Origin: Uloborus plumipes
Lineage: Eukaryota > Arthropoda > Arachnida > Araneae > Uloboridae
Direction: 5' to 3'
Assembly (NCBI GenBank): GCA_038373865.1
Contig: JAXGGA010003022.1
Coordinates: 1 to 64,000 of the forward strand
Length of the DNA: 64,000 nt
Numbering within the stretch: the stretch's first letter is position 1; each line of letters starts with the position of its first letter. This document shows positions 43,839 through 55,199 of the stretch, piece by piece. Below the pieces are notes generated by a model, which was not told where the DNA came from, searched no databases, and worked only from the letters and a program-made list of their open reading frames with translations. Position numbers and translations under genes: made by a program.

Positions 43839-44807
43839 TTTTGGGCAATTCCACGTTAAGGTCAACCAGATGGTCAAATTTTCAAAATTAATATTTCTAA
43901 ACAAACAAGATATCATTTTAAAGGTAAAGAGTTGTATATTTTGAAATTCATGTCTAAATTTTGATAACTTAAGTTTTAACTAAGTTACAAGAGGTCAAAC
44001 TAAGGTCAACATCCAGAGCGTTTTCAAACTACATTTTACGACTCTCAAAGAAGCTCTGTTTTTTCCAAAATATACATACTAAAATTATGAATTAAGACGA
44101 ATAAATATTTACATATTCAATGTACAACAGGTGATGTTGTAAAAATGTGCTAGAATATAATTCATTTTGATTTGTGACAGAATTCCCATGGGGCACATTA
44201 AGTGTTTTACGTCCGACACCAAAATGTACGATTAATTATGCTGGGCCAATAATTTTAAAGCTACATACATCTGACTTTGTATACAAAGTAAGATCTTTGG
44301 TCTCATTGATGTAACCTATTAACATTTTGTAACAAGTAAATATTTTTAATTAAAATCTAGGTGTCGGACGTAAAGAATTTTTTTACGTCCGACACCGTTT
44401 ACGTCCGACACTGTTACATTCCTAAAATAACACTTGTTTACAACTGTGATTCTCCATATTTTGCCTTTAATTACAAAGTTAAAGGGAAGCATGATTTTAA
44501 AAAAATAATTTTGACTTTACTGTGCATACATATACTTTAAATTTACTTATTAAATAGTAAATTTTGCTTCAGAATAATACTTTAAAAGTTTTCTTTCTCC
44601 TCATGAGACATTTATATTAAGACACTTACAATGCATCACAGTTGTTCTGGGAACTCTTGAATTAATAAAAAGTGTATATACATATTATTGCTTTGAAAAG
44701 AACAGCAACCCAACTCTTAAGTATTCATCTAAAGTTTTAAAGGCTAGATCATCACAACACAACCTGTATTCTGTTTCACAAGGAGTCAGAACACATGGAT
44801 TTCGTAG

Positions 44808-45510
44808 TTGGATTTGTACAAGTGGATGCTTGCATTTTTTATCAGTGTACTGATTAATATTCACATTTGCTGGTTGATGGTGGTTGATGCCATAGGAGGC
44901 ACTGTGAAAAAAATCGTTTGGCGCCGCGTTAAAGCAGGAAAAATGACGGTGACAAAAGCGAAGCAATTTTCTCAAATTTCAGCACTTTTAAATTCGAATA
45001 TGCACATAAAGTATATTCCAGCAAAAGATATACACATAGATACAAAGCATTTGCATCAGCATTGGAAAGCTGTTTTCCATATTCCAAACATCAACTCTGC
45101 TCATTTTGCCAAATCAGTTGGACACAATTAAGTTCAAATTGGTGACATATCACGTGATAACAAATTAAGAATAACGTGATAACAAATTAAGAATAACGTG
45201 ATAACAAATTAAGAATAACGTGATAACAAATTAAGAATCTTATAATTCCGGGATCGAAGAATCTGCAGATCTTGATACAGTAAACATCAATGACTGGGTT
45301 GTGGTACGCATGATGCCATGCTTTGTCTTGGATGTATCACCAAAAAAATTACATTGTAGTATCAGTTATGCATAGTTCTAAAGGTTATTTTAAATGGCCA
45401 AGAACTGAGGACAAAATGTTTTACAAATTACGGGACATTATAAACGTATTCGTCCTCCGATCCCAACAGGAAAAAGGGGGCAGTTTAAATTTGATGAACC
45501 CTTTCAAATG
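44808..45510 (+). pseudogene. remnant of an unassigned transposase
   Basis: One open piece (44808-45131) reads VVDAIGGTVKKIVWRRVKAG, then KAKQFSQI. The D(G/A)IGGTVK pattern occurs in a group of uncharacterised arthropod and cnidarian proteins that I associate with DNA transposons. After a 22-bp tandem array, further coding-like pieces follow: NDWVVVRMM near 45285-45318, then in another frame GYFKWPRTEDKMFYKLRDII at about 45380-45440. The W-x-x-x-x-D...DI block is what I expect at the C-terminus of the same proteins. The 5' half, including any catalytic core, is missing or too decayed to see. Family membership is inference from pattern memory. Confidence 0.5.
45153..45238 (+). repeat. 22-bp tandem repeat, about four units
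   Basis: CGTGATAACAAATTAAGAATAA repeated from 45153 with almost no change. It sits inside the transposase remnant and breaks its frame. Confidence 0.92.
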
Positions 45511-46037
45511 TTAAAAAATAATATGTGTGACCTAGGAATAAAATTTAAGCTAATTTTCTTATTTAAAACTGTAATCATTGCATTTAAGAACAACGGTTTA
45601 GGTCCAATTCGAAGAGTTTACGTCCGACACCGCAAATTTACGTCCGACACCAAGGTAAAAGTAGTTCCAAGTTCATTTTATTCAAAACAATATCATTAAA
45701 AAACTGTAAAATATGCTTTAATTATAAGTATACTATCGATCTTAGCTGTTTTTGAAATTAAAAGGTAAGCCAATTCGCAGATTTTCAGTAAATTTTAAGT
45801 GAATCTCCAATTTTACTATTTGTGCGTTTACGTCCGACACCAACTCTTTAAATCTTCTTAATTTCTATTTAAGAGATCTATTTTAAAAAACTAACATGAT
45901 TTTTTATTCATTATGATGTAGCGAGTATTTTGAATACCAACTTAATCATTTCTATTCAGTTTACATTTGATAAATGGAACTAAAACAAAAAAATTTTTCT
46001 TCGTTTTTTACGTCCGACACCATGGAATTGCCCTTTT

Positions 46038-47339
46038 AGGAATATATTTGGAATTTTGTTTGAATGAAACCAATTTTTGTTTCGTGAAAGGTACATTAGA
46101 AATGCTTGCGACGGCGAAAGTTTTTTTTTTTTTTTTGAATGGTGTGAAGAAATTAAAGGAAAAAACTTTTTATGCTCTTGTACGCATCTGTACAGATTCA
46201 TATATTTTGCGAACTTCCATCAATGAACTGTTGGATGAAGAGATTTTCTAACATTTCGCATTGGAGATGCTGTTAGAGCAAAATACATATCATTAAAAAA
46301 ACGCGAGGAAAATTGATTCGTACATAAATCATGACTCCAGTACGAACTTAATAAGAATACTGATTATAATTATTGAACACATGAATCTGTTGTTTGGTTG
46401 TAGATTCACGGCACAGAATTTTAAAGAAAATGTTTTTCAGATCAGTTTGGAAATCCAAGATAATAACGAAATTGAAATTCCTTCTTTTTTCTCTCTCTGA
46501 ACCTACTTTACAATAATGGCTACATAATTGTTAGTCATATAGTTTATGCTTATAATATTCATCAAAATATCATTTCTCAACATTGTTAAATTGAGCGATG
46601 ACATTTTTTCCGGTAACCTACGAACGGAAATTACTGAATGATTCCCGTGAACTGCTCTTTTCACCGTGTGAAACATTAGTGACATGAATAACAGTTTTTT
46701 AAAAGTGATTTTTGTGTACACGTAGGATATAAAATAAGTGAAATTAGCTGAAGATTACACACTATGGTGAGCAGACACTGCAAAAGCGCTTATTTCGGGA
46801 GGCGTAATATTTGTGAGGATATCGGTTTTTCGTCAATGAAAATTTAGCAAATTTTATATAAACAGAACCAAAAATTCGCATTTTTTTTTTCTCGAAGCTT
46901 AAATTTTTGCGTTTATTACGGCTCGCGAAAATTAAAGAATCGTTAAAATAAGTGATTTTACAACTTATGGTACTGTGTAAAATAAAACGAAAATTTTAAT
47001 GTCTCAAAAAAGTCATTAATATATTTTTTGTAATATCAATAAATGCTAAGTAATAAAATTACACTTGAGAAAATTCTTTCGCCCGATCTTTCTGAAAGAT
47101 ATGTATTCGTATTTTTATTCATAATACATTTTATTATTAGAATCATAAGGATTACTTAAAATGATAATGAGCAATAGTGTAAACAATGTTCCCAAAAAAT
47201 CAATTAATACTTATCGCTTTAAAAGTAATTACTATTCATTCGCTTCCTTGATAATTATTAAATTATCAAGAATTATTTAGCAGTTCGATGTTTAGTAATT
47301 GCTTTGGTAGTTGTTCTCTGCCTTAAAACTAAATCCTGT
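46038..47339. other. non-coding stretch with the second copy of a dispersed repeat
   Basis: 46040-46305 is the partner of 42505-42775. The remainder is AT-rich with no recognisable gene. Confidence 0.45.
46045..46305 (+). repeat. dispersed direct repeat, copy 2
   Basis: See copy 1 at 42505-42775. It begins a few bases beyond the right target duplication of the TACGTCCGACACC element. Confidence 0.7.
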
Positions 47340-48311
47340 GATAAAGAAGATAAAATATACTTTTCAACTTCGTATACTTCCTAATATTTGAGAACTTTCT
47401 TCTATCGGAGGTCGTATGTTCTGTGGCTCCACTGTCCAAAATCCATATGTTCCTCTTTCTCGATTCACTTTCATCGGCGAACAGTTCAATATTAGTCTTG
47501 AGGTCAACTGCTGATCTGGCGCAACATTGGTTCTGCTGCTTTGCTTCTTCACAATGTCTTGAGATATGCCCCCATTTACCACAGCTGAAGCATTTAGTGT
47601 TTTTCTTCCATTTGTTTCAGATTCTTCAGTACTCTTCCTTCTATTTGATTCAAGTTCTTCATTAGTTCTTCTTGGGGAGTGCTTCTTTATGTTCTTTCCA
47701 GTAGTAGTTTTTCTTTGATTTGAGGTAAAACTTTTTGTGTGGAGAGCTTGTTCTTCATTTCCTTCTTTGGGTAAGTATTCGTTTCTCGCCATCCTTTTTT
47801 CCTCGACCAGCAATCTGGCTTTTACTAGGGAGGTTGTTAGATTTGCTTCGTCCTTTTCAAAGTTGAGAATAAGCGTTTAGTATGCCTTTGGCAATCCCAA
47901 AAGCATTACTAATGCAACCTTCCTGTCTGTGAAGGCATAACCTCCGTTGGCTACTTTTCTGTGCAAGTCCATCAGCCTGGCTAAGTAAGACTGGACCGAT
48001 TCACTTGTTTTCATGAGTTGTAGCACGTGTAACAGACCGAATTTAGTATGCATCTCTCTAAGTGAGTGCCATGCATCTCTTGCTCGGATACAGTAACCAA
48101 TGTCATCCAAAAATGTGTCTTCGACGATAAGGAATAACAGAGTGAGCGCTTCGTCATTTTTTCTCTGCTGTGCTTCGGTCATCACATCTCCATATCCGGG
48201 TTCGACGGCTTCCCAGCATCTCTTTTGCACCAGGACCGCCCGGGCGCGAATGCCCCATGTGGGATAGTTATCACTGTTTAATTTTGGCATTTTGTAGTCT
48301 TCAGAGGCCAT
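47340..48311 (-). pseudogene. copia gag with CCHC knuckle and start of protease
   Basis: Start chosen at MASEDYKMPKL (48311). KLNSDNYPTWGIRARAVL is the copia Gag signature, and FLDDIGYCIRARDAWHSL and MLLGLPKAY follow. A TAA at 47877-47879 interrupts the frame, which resumes TLILNFEKDEANLTTSLVKA. After a frame change near 47600 another frame reads CFSCGKWGHISRHC (zinc knuckle) and then WILDSGATEHTTS, the aspartic protease active site. The protein that packages copia RNA is thus recognisable but has at least one stop and one frameshift. Confidence 0.85.
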
Positions 48312-48509
48312 TTTTTTCTTTCCTTGCACGTTAAAAGTTCGGGTATAGTTCACCAACAATCTGTATATTTTCGACAACGGGTGAAAAAACACTCACTTCG
48401 GCTTCCAACGTATTTAGGCTTAGCTGCGACTGCGGCGTCGTTCCATCAACTTCATCGTTGATTCTAGTGCGTAATCTGGGTTGCAGAAAAGAGCTTCGTG
48501 CTGATAACG

Positions 48510-48760
48510 TGTTAGATTTTGTGTAGGTATCGTGTTAATGATGCACAGACACGTCCCAGATTACGTAAATATATATTTAAGACATTAAATTACACAGCGA
48601 ATTTCAACATCCAAGCTAGCAAGTGAGGCAGGAACGAGAACAACAAAAAAAAATAACGGCGTTGCCAAACTGGACTACATAAACTTAACTTCAGTGATAT
48701 TTACAGTTAGATTATACACATAATAAAATTATTTAAATATAGTTAGCATTAATTTTAACA
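48510..48760 (-). repeat. copia 5' LTR
   Basis: 251 bp. On the minus strand it begins TGTTAAAATTAATGC and ends ATCTAACA, the TGTTA...TAACA inverted ends typical of copia LTRs. Directly downstream on the minus strand is CGTTATCAGCACGAAGCTC, with a copia-like primer site. No second LTR is present in the window. Confidence 0.75.
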
Positions 48761-49609
48761 TCTTTAAAGTCACAAAAAACGCATCGGAAATTTTCTTCGC
48801 ATACGTACCCAGTACTCATCTACAAGAAAAAAATGCAAGCTTTTAAGCTTTAAATTCTGTCATCGTATAAGCAATCACTCAGTAATCAAACAAATAACAA
48901 TAGCAATACAAGTCGATCACGATCCTGAAATAGTGATACATATTCATGCAGTGTTTTTTATTTCCTAGTCTGTTGTATTTTCATACAGATTGTTGTGAAC
49001 ATCTTCACAATTTAAAAGTCACAGTATGGACATAGATTAACGCTTAAACTTCGTGCAGACGACATTTTTCACGAAAAAAACATCAATTCATTGTGGATTG
49101 GCCAAAAAGTGTCACGTGACCTCACTAACCGGCTTTTAACCACGGTGGAAGTAGTTGCTCTCCGGTCGACCGAAAATGAACGACCGAAGGTGTTTCTGAA
49201 CGCGGTCGGTCGCACCAAAAGTGACGTAATTGAGTTTCCGAACGCTTTCAGTGCCACCGGTGCGACCAGTGCCTGTTTCCGAACGTAGCCTTTGTAAACT
49301 AAATTAAAAAATAGTTTAGTTTAAGTACGCATTGAAAAAAAAAAACCCGCAAAATCCCCCCCCTTGAAGAATTATATAAAAATATTCCTTTGAGACATAT
49401 TAAAAAGTCGCCTCTTCCAACAAAGACAGTAAATATATGCACGATTTTTGTAAAAATATACTCTGTACATAATGATTCATTCAAATTATCGCGAAATTTA
49501 ATAAAAGTATCAAATCCTTTGCTGCAACTTAAAAAGCGAAAAAACTCTTTCCTAGGTCGAAAATTGAATTATCAAAGTTATCTTAAAAAATAGCGAAAAA
49601 GCTCGAAAA
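48761..49609. other. stretch without recognised genes
   Basis: A GC-richer block at 49095-49290 contains repeated GGTCG/CGACC and GTGACGT phrases but no family-level match. An A run lies at 49335-49345. Confidence 0.35.
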
Positions 49610-52600
49610 TTAAATGGCCTCACAAACAGCACATTCAGCTGTCAGGTCGGCACTGATCGGCACATACAAGGCCTGCAGGGTTGCCGTTTGGCAGGACGTC
49701 ACTTGGTACGATGTCATCTCCCCTCGATAATAGCTCCATGGGCAGGAACACGACGAAAAGAGGCGAAGGCCGGAAGACTTCCGAGCCAGGGGAGAGGTCA
49801 GAAGAAAAAAAAGGGGGGGGGGCGCTAAAAGCACCCAGAGCGAGAAATAAAGCCGGAGAAGGCTCGAATCGGGGATCGATTGGCGCAGATGCGGTCGATA
49901 ACAAGAGAAAGGTCACTACAGAAAGCCGGAAGCAGAGGCTCCGAAAGAGAGGAAGCGGAAGAGGAAGGGACAGAAGAGTATGAAATGCTCGATGGTTTCG
50001 ATGTTATTGCAGAAGGGGCATAAAGGGGAACCAGCGCAGTTGGAACGATGCAGGATTTTGTTGACTTGGAGAGTACCGGTGCGAAAGCGGGACAGGAGGA
50101 CACAGGTTTTTCTATTAGGGGTTTTGTCGAAATAATTCGTGATATTGTTCAGGTGGGGCATTTGGGAGCAGTACTTGCTGTTGATCCAAGAGGTTGCTAT
50201 CTTTTTTCGGTTTTCGTTTTTGAGGAAGGTAACGACATCTTTGGCAGCGAGTTTGTAGGTGGAACAAGCTGCAAAAGGGCCCTAATTGGCCAACTGATCG
50301 GCACGTTCGTTGACGGTGATCCCGACGTGACCAGGGACCCAGATGAAAGTGAAGGAATTGATGGTCCGCAAAGCTTCGAAGATAGCTTCGAGGGCGAAGA
50401 ACACCGCTGAGTGGGATTTGATGGTAAAGGAGTCGAGAGCCTGGAGGCTGGACTTACTGTCGGTGAAGATGACGTAGTCCTCAGGATCGGTGGCGAATTC
50501 AATTACGGCCAAGGAGAGCGCAAGAGCTTCTGCCGTAAAGGTGGAGGATAGGTTATTGATTAAGGCTGCTTTGTTGATATATTTATTGCAGCGATGCTCG
50601 TAAATAGGCTATTTTTTGAGGCGTCTGAGCTGAGGATGGTTTTGTTGTTTAGATGTTCCTGTTGGAATTCCACGAAGAAAGCCGTTGCTGTGGATTGGTT
50701 AATGTTCTTATTTTGGAATTGGAGTCCGTCTAAAACGATTTTAAAATTTTGATGTTGCCAGAGTCTTCCATAACCTTTTTCTTTATTACAGAGGTGGGAG
50801 GTATATGATTTTCTGCGAGAAAACTGTGAAGCTTCGGGAATATATGGTGATTGTCTTTCTTGAGTCTGGGGTCTTTGGTGAGTTCATTGGTTTTGTTAGA
50901 GATGGGCGACAGCTGATCAAGGGCGATGTGGCGCAGAGTGAACTTGTATATCATAAGGTGCCTTCTGTCAGCGATTTTGTTTTCTTGGGCTTCTTGATAG
51001 AGGATCGGGAGAGGGGTCCATTGAGGATGGCCAAGAGCCCACCGTAGTACGCTGTTATAGATCACTTCAAGTTTGGGGAGGCTGGAGATGCAAGCCGCGT
51101 TGTAAATTATAGCGCCGTAGTCGACGAGACCTCTGATGAGGGAGTTGGCGGTGATAATAAGATTGTTAGAGGTAGGGCCGCTTCTGCTGTTGGCTATGAC
51201 TTTGAGAAAATTGAGTCGGCGGATAGCTTTCTTTTGGAGATTATTGATGTGGGTATTAAAGAGGAAGTTGCTGGTAAATGAAATGCCGAGAAATTTAAGG
51301 TTCGTAACCCAAGGAATGATCTTGCCGTTGGGAGAGAGGTTGAAATCGGGAGTGTATTTTTTCCTAGAAAAATTGATGGTGATACTTTTTTCAGGGGCTA
51401 TGGTGAGGTGTCAATCTCGGGTCCAATTGTTGATGAGGTTGAGGGTATTGTCGAGTTTATACTTAGCGAAGTCAGGGGAGTCGTCGGAGGAATAGATGAA
51501 GATGTCATCGGCATAGATGAGAACTCTGGCTCCAAAGGTGAGACAGTTGAAAAGGTCGTGCATGTAGATCATGAAGAGGAAGGGCGCCAGCACAGATCCC
51601 TGAGCCATGCCGACCGCGAGGGTCTGGGTAATGGACATTGAACCTCTCCATCTGACCTTGATGGTTCTGTTGTGAGAGTTTATGAATGCAGTTGGCTACT
51701 TTACCGCTAACTCCACATTTTAAGAGTTTGATGGTCAGGCCGTTTATCCAGACGCTATCATAGGCGCTTTTCACGTCGAGTTAGGCGCAGAAGATGAATT
51801 GTTTTTTTCTCTTGACTTTTTGGATGTCTTCCGAGAATCTTGTGAGAATGGCGTTACAGTCCCTGAACGGAAGGAATCTGAAGTGATTATTGTGGAAAAT
51901 TTTGTTTTTACTGGACCAGGTAGATAAGCAGCGAAGGATGAGTCTTTCGAACAGTCTAGAAGTTACTGGTGTAAGGGCTATTGGTTTGTAGGAGGAAATG
52001 TCGTCAGCAGGTTTGTTGGGTTTATTGATTGGAATGATTACTGACGTCTTCCAATTTTCAGGAATATTGGAGGAGTTCCATATGTGGTTAATATTGTTGA
52101 GGAGAGTAATTTTTGGATTTTCACCAATGTTTTTCAGGGCTTTAGCTGGGATACCGTCTTCGCCCGGAGTGAAGTTTTTCATCAAGTTGAGGGCTTTGGA
52201 AAATTCGGAGATGGTGAAGTCTCTATCCATTTCGCTGTTGGACTTGATATTGAAGTCTATTGGTATACCAGGTATACCTATGTCTGGCACTGTAGTGGAG
52301 AGCAAAGGCGTTAGCTTGGGCAGAGGGAGAGGAGATGACAACGTTGTTGATTTTGATTAAGAGGTTGGAGTTGGGGTCTCCAGCAGAGTTTTTGGTGATG
52401 ATAGATTTTATGAGTTTGAAGGCATTTTTGCTTGAGCCAAGGTTCTGTGTGGTATTGTTCCAGTAGGTTTTCGAGGCAAACTTGATTTCTTTTCGTAATT
52501 TTGTGGATAATTGTTTGTGTTTAATCCAATCTTCTTTAGAGATGTTTCTTTTTGCTCTCCGGAGAAAACGTCGTTTTTGGTCCAATAAGTAGCTACATTT

Positions 52601-52875
52601 GCTATTCCACCACGGAGGGAATTTAGGGTTGTTGAGAGTCTGGGTTCTGCTGCTAGCAGTTATAACTTTTGTCTAGAGGTTTAGGAAAGAGTTTAAGTCC
52701 ATGTTGTCGATAAGAAGATTGTTTATGTGATTACTGAAGGAGGACCAGTTGGTGAAAGTCTTTGGACTTGAGCTTGTTCTGATTTTGAAATCGGGGATTC
52801 TTGAGATATCAATGATGATAGTGTAGTGGTCGGAATCGAAGAGATCGGGATGAACATAAAACTTCAGGTAGTTTA
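49610..52875 (-). mobile_element. decayed RNase H-bearing LINE, 5'-truncated
   Basis: A GC-richer region coding on the minus strand: end of an endonuclease, RT, RNase H and C-terminal zinc cluster in order, with many frame breaks. It differs from the I-like family (YADD instead of FVDD, different composition). At its 5' end it is cut at 52875 by the tail of an I-like LINE copy. The 3' end and tail are not clear; 49610 is approximate. Confidence 0.8.
49916..52860 (-). pseudogene. LINE ORF2: endonuclease end, RT, RNase H, zinc cluster
   Basis: Pieces in order: LFDSDHYTIIIDIS (endonuclease SDH end, about 52.8 kb); FPPWWNSKCSYLL at 52.6 kb; a basic helix (52223-52585); RT start NFTPGEDGIPAKALKNI, SSYKPIALTPVTSRLFERL and RFLPFRDC (51781-52341); VGMAQGSVLAPFLF and IYADDIFIY (51411-51638), the catalytic box; RNase H YVIFTDSKSSLQAL and WVPGHVGITVNERADQL (50282-50512); and a terminal zinc cluster CPFCNNIETIEHFILFC (49916-50161). 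Each piece is in a different frame from the next, so the gene is long dead. Confidence 0.8.
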
Positions 52876-53402
52876 GGTTGGTTGGTTGTTTTGAGTTTAT
52901 TGGCGCAAGAGCCCTATTAGGCTATACTGCGCCAAACGATGGTTTTATTTAAAACATGAAGAGATGTCAGCGAAAGGTATCTAAAATACAATGGACATAA
53001 AACTTTTAAAATTTTAAAAACATTTCAGTACAAGACATAAATTTTAAATGGTAAGACGAAAGCAAGAACTATCAAATGACTAATTAAAAGCTAAAATGCA
53101 CAACAAACAATTTTAACATTTTTTTTTTTTTTCCAATTTTAAAAATTGACACATATAAACCAGAAATGCAAAACGAAACAAAGACGAAACCAACAAGATG
53201 ACACAGATAAAAACACTAAATTAGAGAAATAAAACCAATGTCATGTAAAAAGTGAAACAAATTAGGACGGGGTAAATCTCCAAGTAATTCTGTCAAAGAT
53301 GGATAAAAATTATTGAAATGTTTAAAACGTATAAGATTAAAATTTGGGCAGTTACATAAGATATGCAACACTGTCTGATTTACATTACAGCTAAGACATA
53401 TA
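52876..53402 (-). mobile_element. I-like LINE 3' end, 5'-truncated copy
   Basis: On the minus strand it ends with TTGGCGCAGTATAGCC...TTGCGCCAATAAAC and (AACC)3 at 52876-52888. The coding part (53216-53413) is the ORF2 C-terminus: CICLSCNVNQTVLHILCNCP and RFKHFNNFYPSLTELLGDLP, ending at 53216. Homologous to 13430-13842. The 5' boundary coincides with the TA duplicated by the mariner element at 53403. Confidence 0.85.
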
Positions 53403-53747
53403 CACTTAGTCACAAAAGTAAGTATGCAGAGTGCTTGTGATGATGTAATGTGAAAAAAAACAGACCTACACTATTAGAGTTTTCAAATTAACGATTTATT
53501 TCGATTACAGCAACATTGAGCTGCATTACAGAATGAAAATTATTTAAAAAATACAAATATTTAATTAGCAAGATGAGCTTACCTTAAAATAGGATGTAAT
53601 TTACATCACAAAAGTAAGTATGCAAACAAAAAAAAAAGACATTAATTTTGCAAATTTTACAATTTTTTTATAAAAATGGTGATTTGTTGGATAGCCTATG
53701 ACCTTTATAACAACTCTCAATCTAGATGGCACTGATTTTACTAGATT

Positions 53748-54324
53748 TTAAGTGACAGAAGATGGTATTTTGTGCCCTTCCCCCAAAGTCCTTTCTTTTA
53801 GATCATTCTTAGTTTTGATCTCTTGTTTTCTAATTTGGCGATCGAGATAATCCCACAAGTGTTCAATGGGATTAAGATCAGGTGACTGCGGTGGGGTTTT
53901 TAACTGTTTTCGCACGTTATATAGCAGCCATTCCCGAACAATCCGAGCAGTATGTTTGGGATCATTATCTTGTTGGAAAGTGAAGGATGTATCGAGTCCC
54001 AATTTAGAAGCACTTTAGCTTAGATTATTTTTTAAAGTATTCAAATAGCTATATTGATTCATTACTCCGTCAATTATAACTAAATTTCCTACTCCAGTTG
54101 CTGCCATGCAGCATCAAACCATAATCGAACCACCACCGTGTTTTACAGTTTCTTTCATGTTCTATGGTTCTAGAGCTGCGTTTGCTTTCCTCCAAACTTT
54201 TTGGTTTCCATCTGACCCCGTAGATGTTGAATTTACTTTCATCCGAAAAAATCACGGTATTCCAAAAATTTGTGTCCTGCTTTACATTTTCTTTTGCAAA
54301 ATCTATTCTCTTTTTGCAATTCAC
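53748..54324 (-). pseudogene. Tc1-like transposase fragment (left arm and loop)
   Basis: Pieces: NTVIFSDESKFNIYG (first catalytic Asp, in the loop), then after frame breaks LDTSFTFQQDNDPKHTARIV (second Asp) and PPQSPDLNPIEHLWDYLDRQ (third residue Glu), a DD34E Tc1-type triad. No N-terminal paired-like DNA-binding domain. Confidence 0.85.
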
Positions 54325-54429
54325 TTTGCTAACAAATGGTTTTCTGGTGTTCTTAGGAAATTTAGGAGTAGGAAATTTAGTTATAATAGGACGGAATAAT
54401 GAATCAATATAGCTATTACTACTTTAAAG

Positions 54430-54792
54430 AATAATCTAAGCCAAAGTGCTTCTAAATTGGAACTCGATACATCCTTCACTTTCCAACAAGATAATGATCC
54501 CAAACATACTACTCGGATTGTTTGGGAATGGCTGCTATATAACGTGCGAAAACAGTTAAAAACCCCACCGCAGTGACCTGATCTTAATCCCATTAAACAC
54601 TTGTGGGATTATCTCGATCGCCAAATTAGAAAACAAGAGATCCAAACTAAGAATGATCTAAAAGAAAGAACTTTGGGGGAAGGGCAGAAAATACCATCTT
54701 CTGTCACTCAAAATTTAGTAAAATCAGCGTCATCTAGATTGTTAGCTGTTATAAAGGCCATAGGCTATTCAGCAAATTACCAATTCTTTTGA
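54430..54792 (+). pseudogene. Tc1-like transposase fragment (right arm, inverted duplicate)
   Basis: Plus-strand mirror of 53748-54070: FTFQQDNDPKHTTRIVWEWL, then TGA at about 54574 in place of the Ser of SPDLNP, then PDLNPIKHLWDYLDRQIRKQ. The catalytic Glu has become Lys (PIEH to PIKH). Ends FF* at 54790. Confidence 0.85.
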
Positions 54793-55199
54793 AAAATTGT
54801 AAAATTTGCAATATTAATGTCTTTGTTTTTGTTTGCATACTTACTTTTGTGATGTAAATTACATCCTTTTTCAAGTTAAGCTCATCTTGCTAACTAAATA
54901 TTTGTATTTTTTAAATATTTTTCATTCTGTAAATAAGCTCAATGTTGCTCTAATCGAAATAAATCGTTAATTTGAAAACTCTAATATTGTAAGTCTGTTT
55001 TTTTTTCATATTACATCATCACAAACACTCTGCATACTTACTTTTGTGACTAAGTGTAAAACCAATCTCACGTAAAAAGGGAAATAAATTATGATGGGGT
55101 GTATCCCCAAGTAATTCCGTCAAAGATGGATAAAAATTATTAAAATGTTTAAAACGTATGCTTTAAAATTTGGGCAGTTACATAAATATGCAACACTGT

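Larger units (their letters stand above)
43843..46033 (+). mobile_element. TACGTCCGACACC-family DNA element, copy 2
   Basis: Termini GGGCAATTCCA (43843) and TGGAATTGCCC (46033), an 11-bp perfect inverted repeat, flanked by TTTT at 43839-43842 and 46034-46037. 2191 bp. Eight motif copies: forward at 44208, 44384, 44400, 45619, 45639, 45829 and 46009, one reversed near 44361, the same order and orientation as copy 1. Unlike copy 1 it holds transposase remnants at 44808-45510. Superfamily not assigned; the 4-bp duplication argues against Tc1, hAT and pogo. Confidence 0.88.
47340..48760 (-). mobile_element. Ty1/copia retrotransposon fragment with 5' LTR
   Basis: Minus-strand order: LTR (48510-48760), primer binding region, gag, zinc knuckle, protease start, then loss of homology near 47340. 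RT, integrase and the 3' LTR are absent. Several frameshifts and a stop make it a dead fragment. Confidence 0.85.
53403..55056. mobile_element. snap-back Tc1/mariner element (long inverted repeat)
   Basis: Ends CACTTAGTCACAAAAGTAAG and its complement, flanked by TA at 53401-53402 and 55057-55058. About 690 bp at each end (53403 to ~54095 and ~54364 to 55056) are inverted copies of each other. Both contain the 3' half of a Tc1-type transposase. The loop (~54096-54363) holds the middle of the gene. The N-terminal DNA-binding half has been replaced by the inverted copy, so the element is non-autonomous but keeps two ends a Tc1 transposase could use. Confidence 0.88.

Noticed and set aside
45153..45238. 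CRISPR-like array
   Set aside because: A 22-bp repeat with no spacers; simple tandem duplication in a eukaryotic element.
47364..47813. Open frame continuing copia gag past the zinc knuckle
   Set aside because: The knuckle CFSCGKWGHISRHC and protease DSGATEH lie in the other frame; this frame is a shadow after a frameshift.
49681..52360. Several plus-strand open frames over the GC-rich block
   Set aside because: They are antisense shadows of the LINE ORF2, which carries RT, RNase H and zinc motifs on the minus strand.
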